Positions 63,603 through 64,000 of a stretch of DNA of 64,000 nucleotides are shown piece after piece. Position 1 is the first letter of the stretch, and every line of letters starts with the position of its first letter. The notes beneath the pieces are model-generated. The model searched no databases. It was not told the DNA's origin and saw nothing but the letters and a program-made list of their open reading frames with translations. The stretch lies in the NCBI GenBank assembly GCA_036510655.1, contig DATCDQ010000077.1, positions 1 through 64,000 on the forward strand. The letters run 5' to 3'. The translations under genes were made by a program, and so were the position numbers. The stretch is from Rathayibacter_A sp036510655 (GTDB taxonomy: Bacteria > Actinomycetota > Actinomycetes > Actinomycetales > Microbacteriaceae).

Positions 63603-64000
63603 TCAGCGGGTGCCGAACCGCCGCTCGGTATTCGCCACCACGGCGGCGGCGAGCACGACCCCACCCGCCGCCTCGATTGCCCTCCTGGCCTCGCACAACG
63701 TCGCCCCAGTGGTGAGAATGTCGTCGACCAGGATGTACCCCTTGCCGGTCAGCGTGCGCCGCGCCTGAAGCGAACCCTGCCGGTTGACGCTGCGCGCGTC
63801 GATACCCAGCGCCGCCTGATCCAGCGTCTGTCGTGCTGCACGCAGCGGATGCGACGCCCGCAGCCCCGCATGAGCCAGAATCCGGTCCGTCGTGTGATAG
63901 CCACGAGCCCGAAAGGCCGCCCGAGTCGACGGGATCGTCGCCAACTCGATGCCGGGAAGCACGATCGGTGACGCGCGCGTGTTGACTCTGCCACCAGCGC
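63603..64000 (-). CDS. ComF-family phosphoribosyltransferase, C-terminal part (runs off the window)
   Basis: 132 codons of the 3' part lie in the window. RASPIVLPGIELATIPSTRAAFRARGY and RILAHAGLRAS are characteristic of the ComF C-terminal domain, and YILVDDILTTGATLCEARRAIEAAGG is the PRPP-binding loop. ComF proteins aid natural competence or recombination in some bacteria and are widespread without proven competence in actinobacteria, often upstream of hpf and secA. The N-terminal cysteine-rich zinc finger expected for the family is outside the window. It reads in the same direction as hpf and may share its transcript. Confidence 0.85.
   Translation of the reverse strand, partial: AGGRVNTRASPIVLPGIELATIPSTRAAFRARGYHTTDRILAHAGLRASHPLRAARQTLDQAALGIDARSVNRQGSLQARRTLTGKGYILVDDILTTGATLCEARRAIEAAGGVVLAAAVVANTERRFGTR

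Overview
The window comes from a high-GC Gram-positive bacterium, almost certainly an actinobacterium of the family Microbacteriaceae. Pointers are a WhiB1-type regulator convergent with a PdtaS-type kinase, a SigR/RsrA pair, a fused 2-oxoglutarate decarboxylase/dehydrogenase (Kgd) beside the CBS-containing GuaB1, a DUF3097 protein, an Rv3235-like protein, the order secA - long HPF - ComF, and intergenic elements of the kind common in Microbacteriaceae. I see no IS element, prophage or CRISPR array.

Layout. 1-1.1 kb: start of argS (reverse), a lipoprotein gene and tRNA-Arg(CCG). 1.4-9.8 kb: loosely packed accessory genes (VOC proteins, an alpha/beta hydrolase, a decayed metallo-beta-lactamase gene, an ArsR/AHSA1 pair with a palindromic operator, a divergent thymidylate-synthase homologue, an MFS exporter, DUF3097). 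10-19.3 kb: NAD-dependent epimerase, TPM-domain protein followed by a collapsed pspA, NADP/F420 reductase-like protein, cytochrome-b-like fragment, arginase-family protein, enoyl-CoA hydratase, flavin disulfide oxidoreductase, a small HEAVH protein and an SDR. 19.3-25.7 kb: siderophore-interacting protein under an iron box, amidase, membrane protein, ArsR regulator divergent from an ABC transporter whose ATPase has lost its C-terminal domain by frameshift. 25.8-31.7 kb: acetyltransferase, ung, phosphoribosyltransferase, SDR, and metY-metX for direct sulfhydrylation to homocysteine. 31.7-34.8 kb: two-component system with an additional kinase-like membrane protein. 34.8-43.7 kb: MFS, thiamine-binding protein, GT87 glycosyltransferase, nnrD, HAD phosphatase, two CNNM-type CBS proteins, guaB1. 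43.8-64 kb: core genes kgd, phospholipase C-like, rsrA-sigR, aroA-rsgA-bcp, whiB1, pdtaS, CpaE-like and SAF-domain proteins, an HTH protein, Rv3235-like protein, secA, hpf and the 3' part of a comF-family gene.

Two themes deserve attention. First, the left half carries several genes in decay or with internal deletions: a metallo-beta-lactamase missing its N-terminus and first metal histidines, pspA reduced to its two ends with ACG at the start position, a cytochrome-b-like fragment, and an ABC ATPase cut from its regulatory domain. Second, regulatory DNA is unusually readable: a 20-bp operator inside an apparently leaderless arsR promoter, an iron box, a consensus promoter followed by a possible 16-codon leader, a SigR-type autoregulatory promoter that also settles the sigR start, two perfect DnaA boxes, several long hairpins and a dispersed ~105-bp element present twice. 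All functional calls rest on reading motifs by eye; no database search was run.
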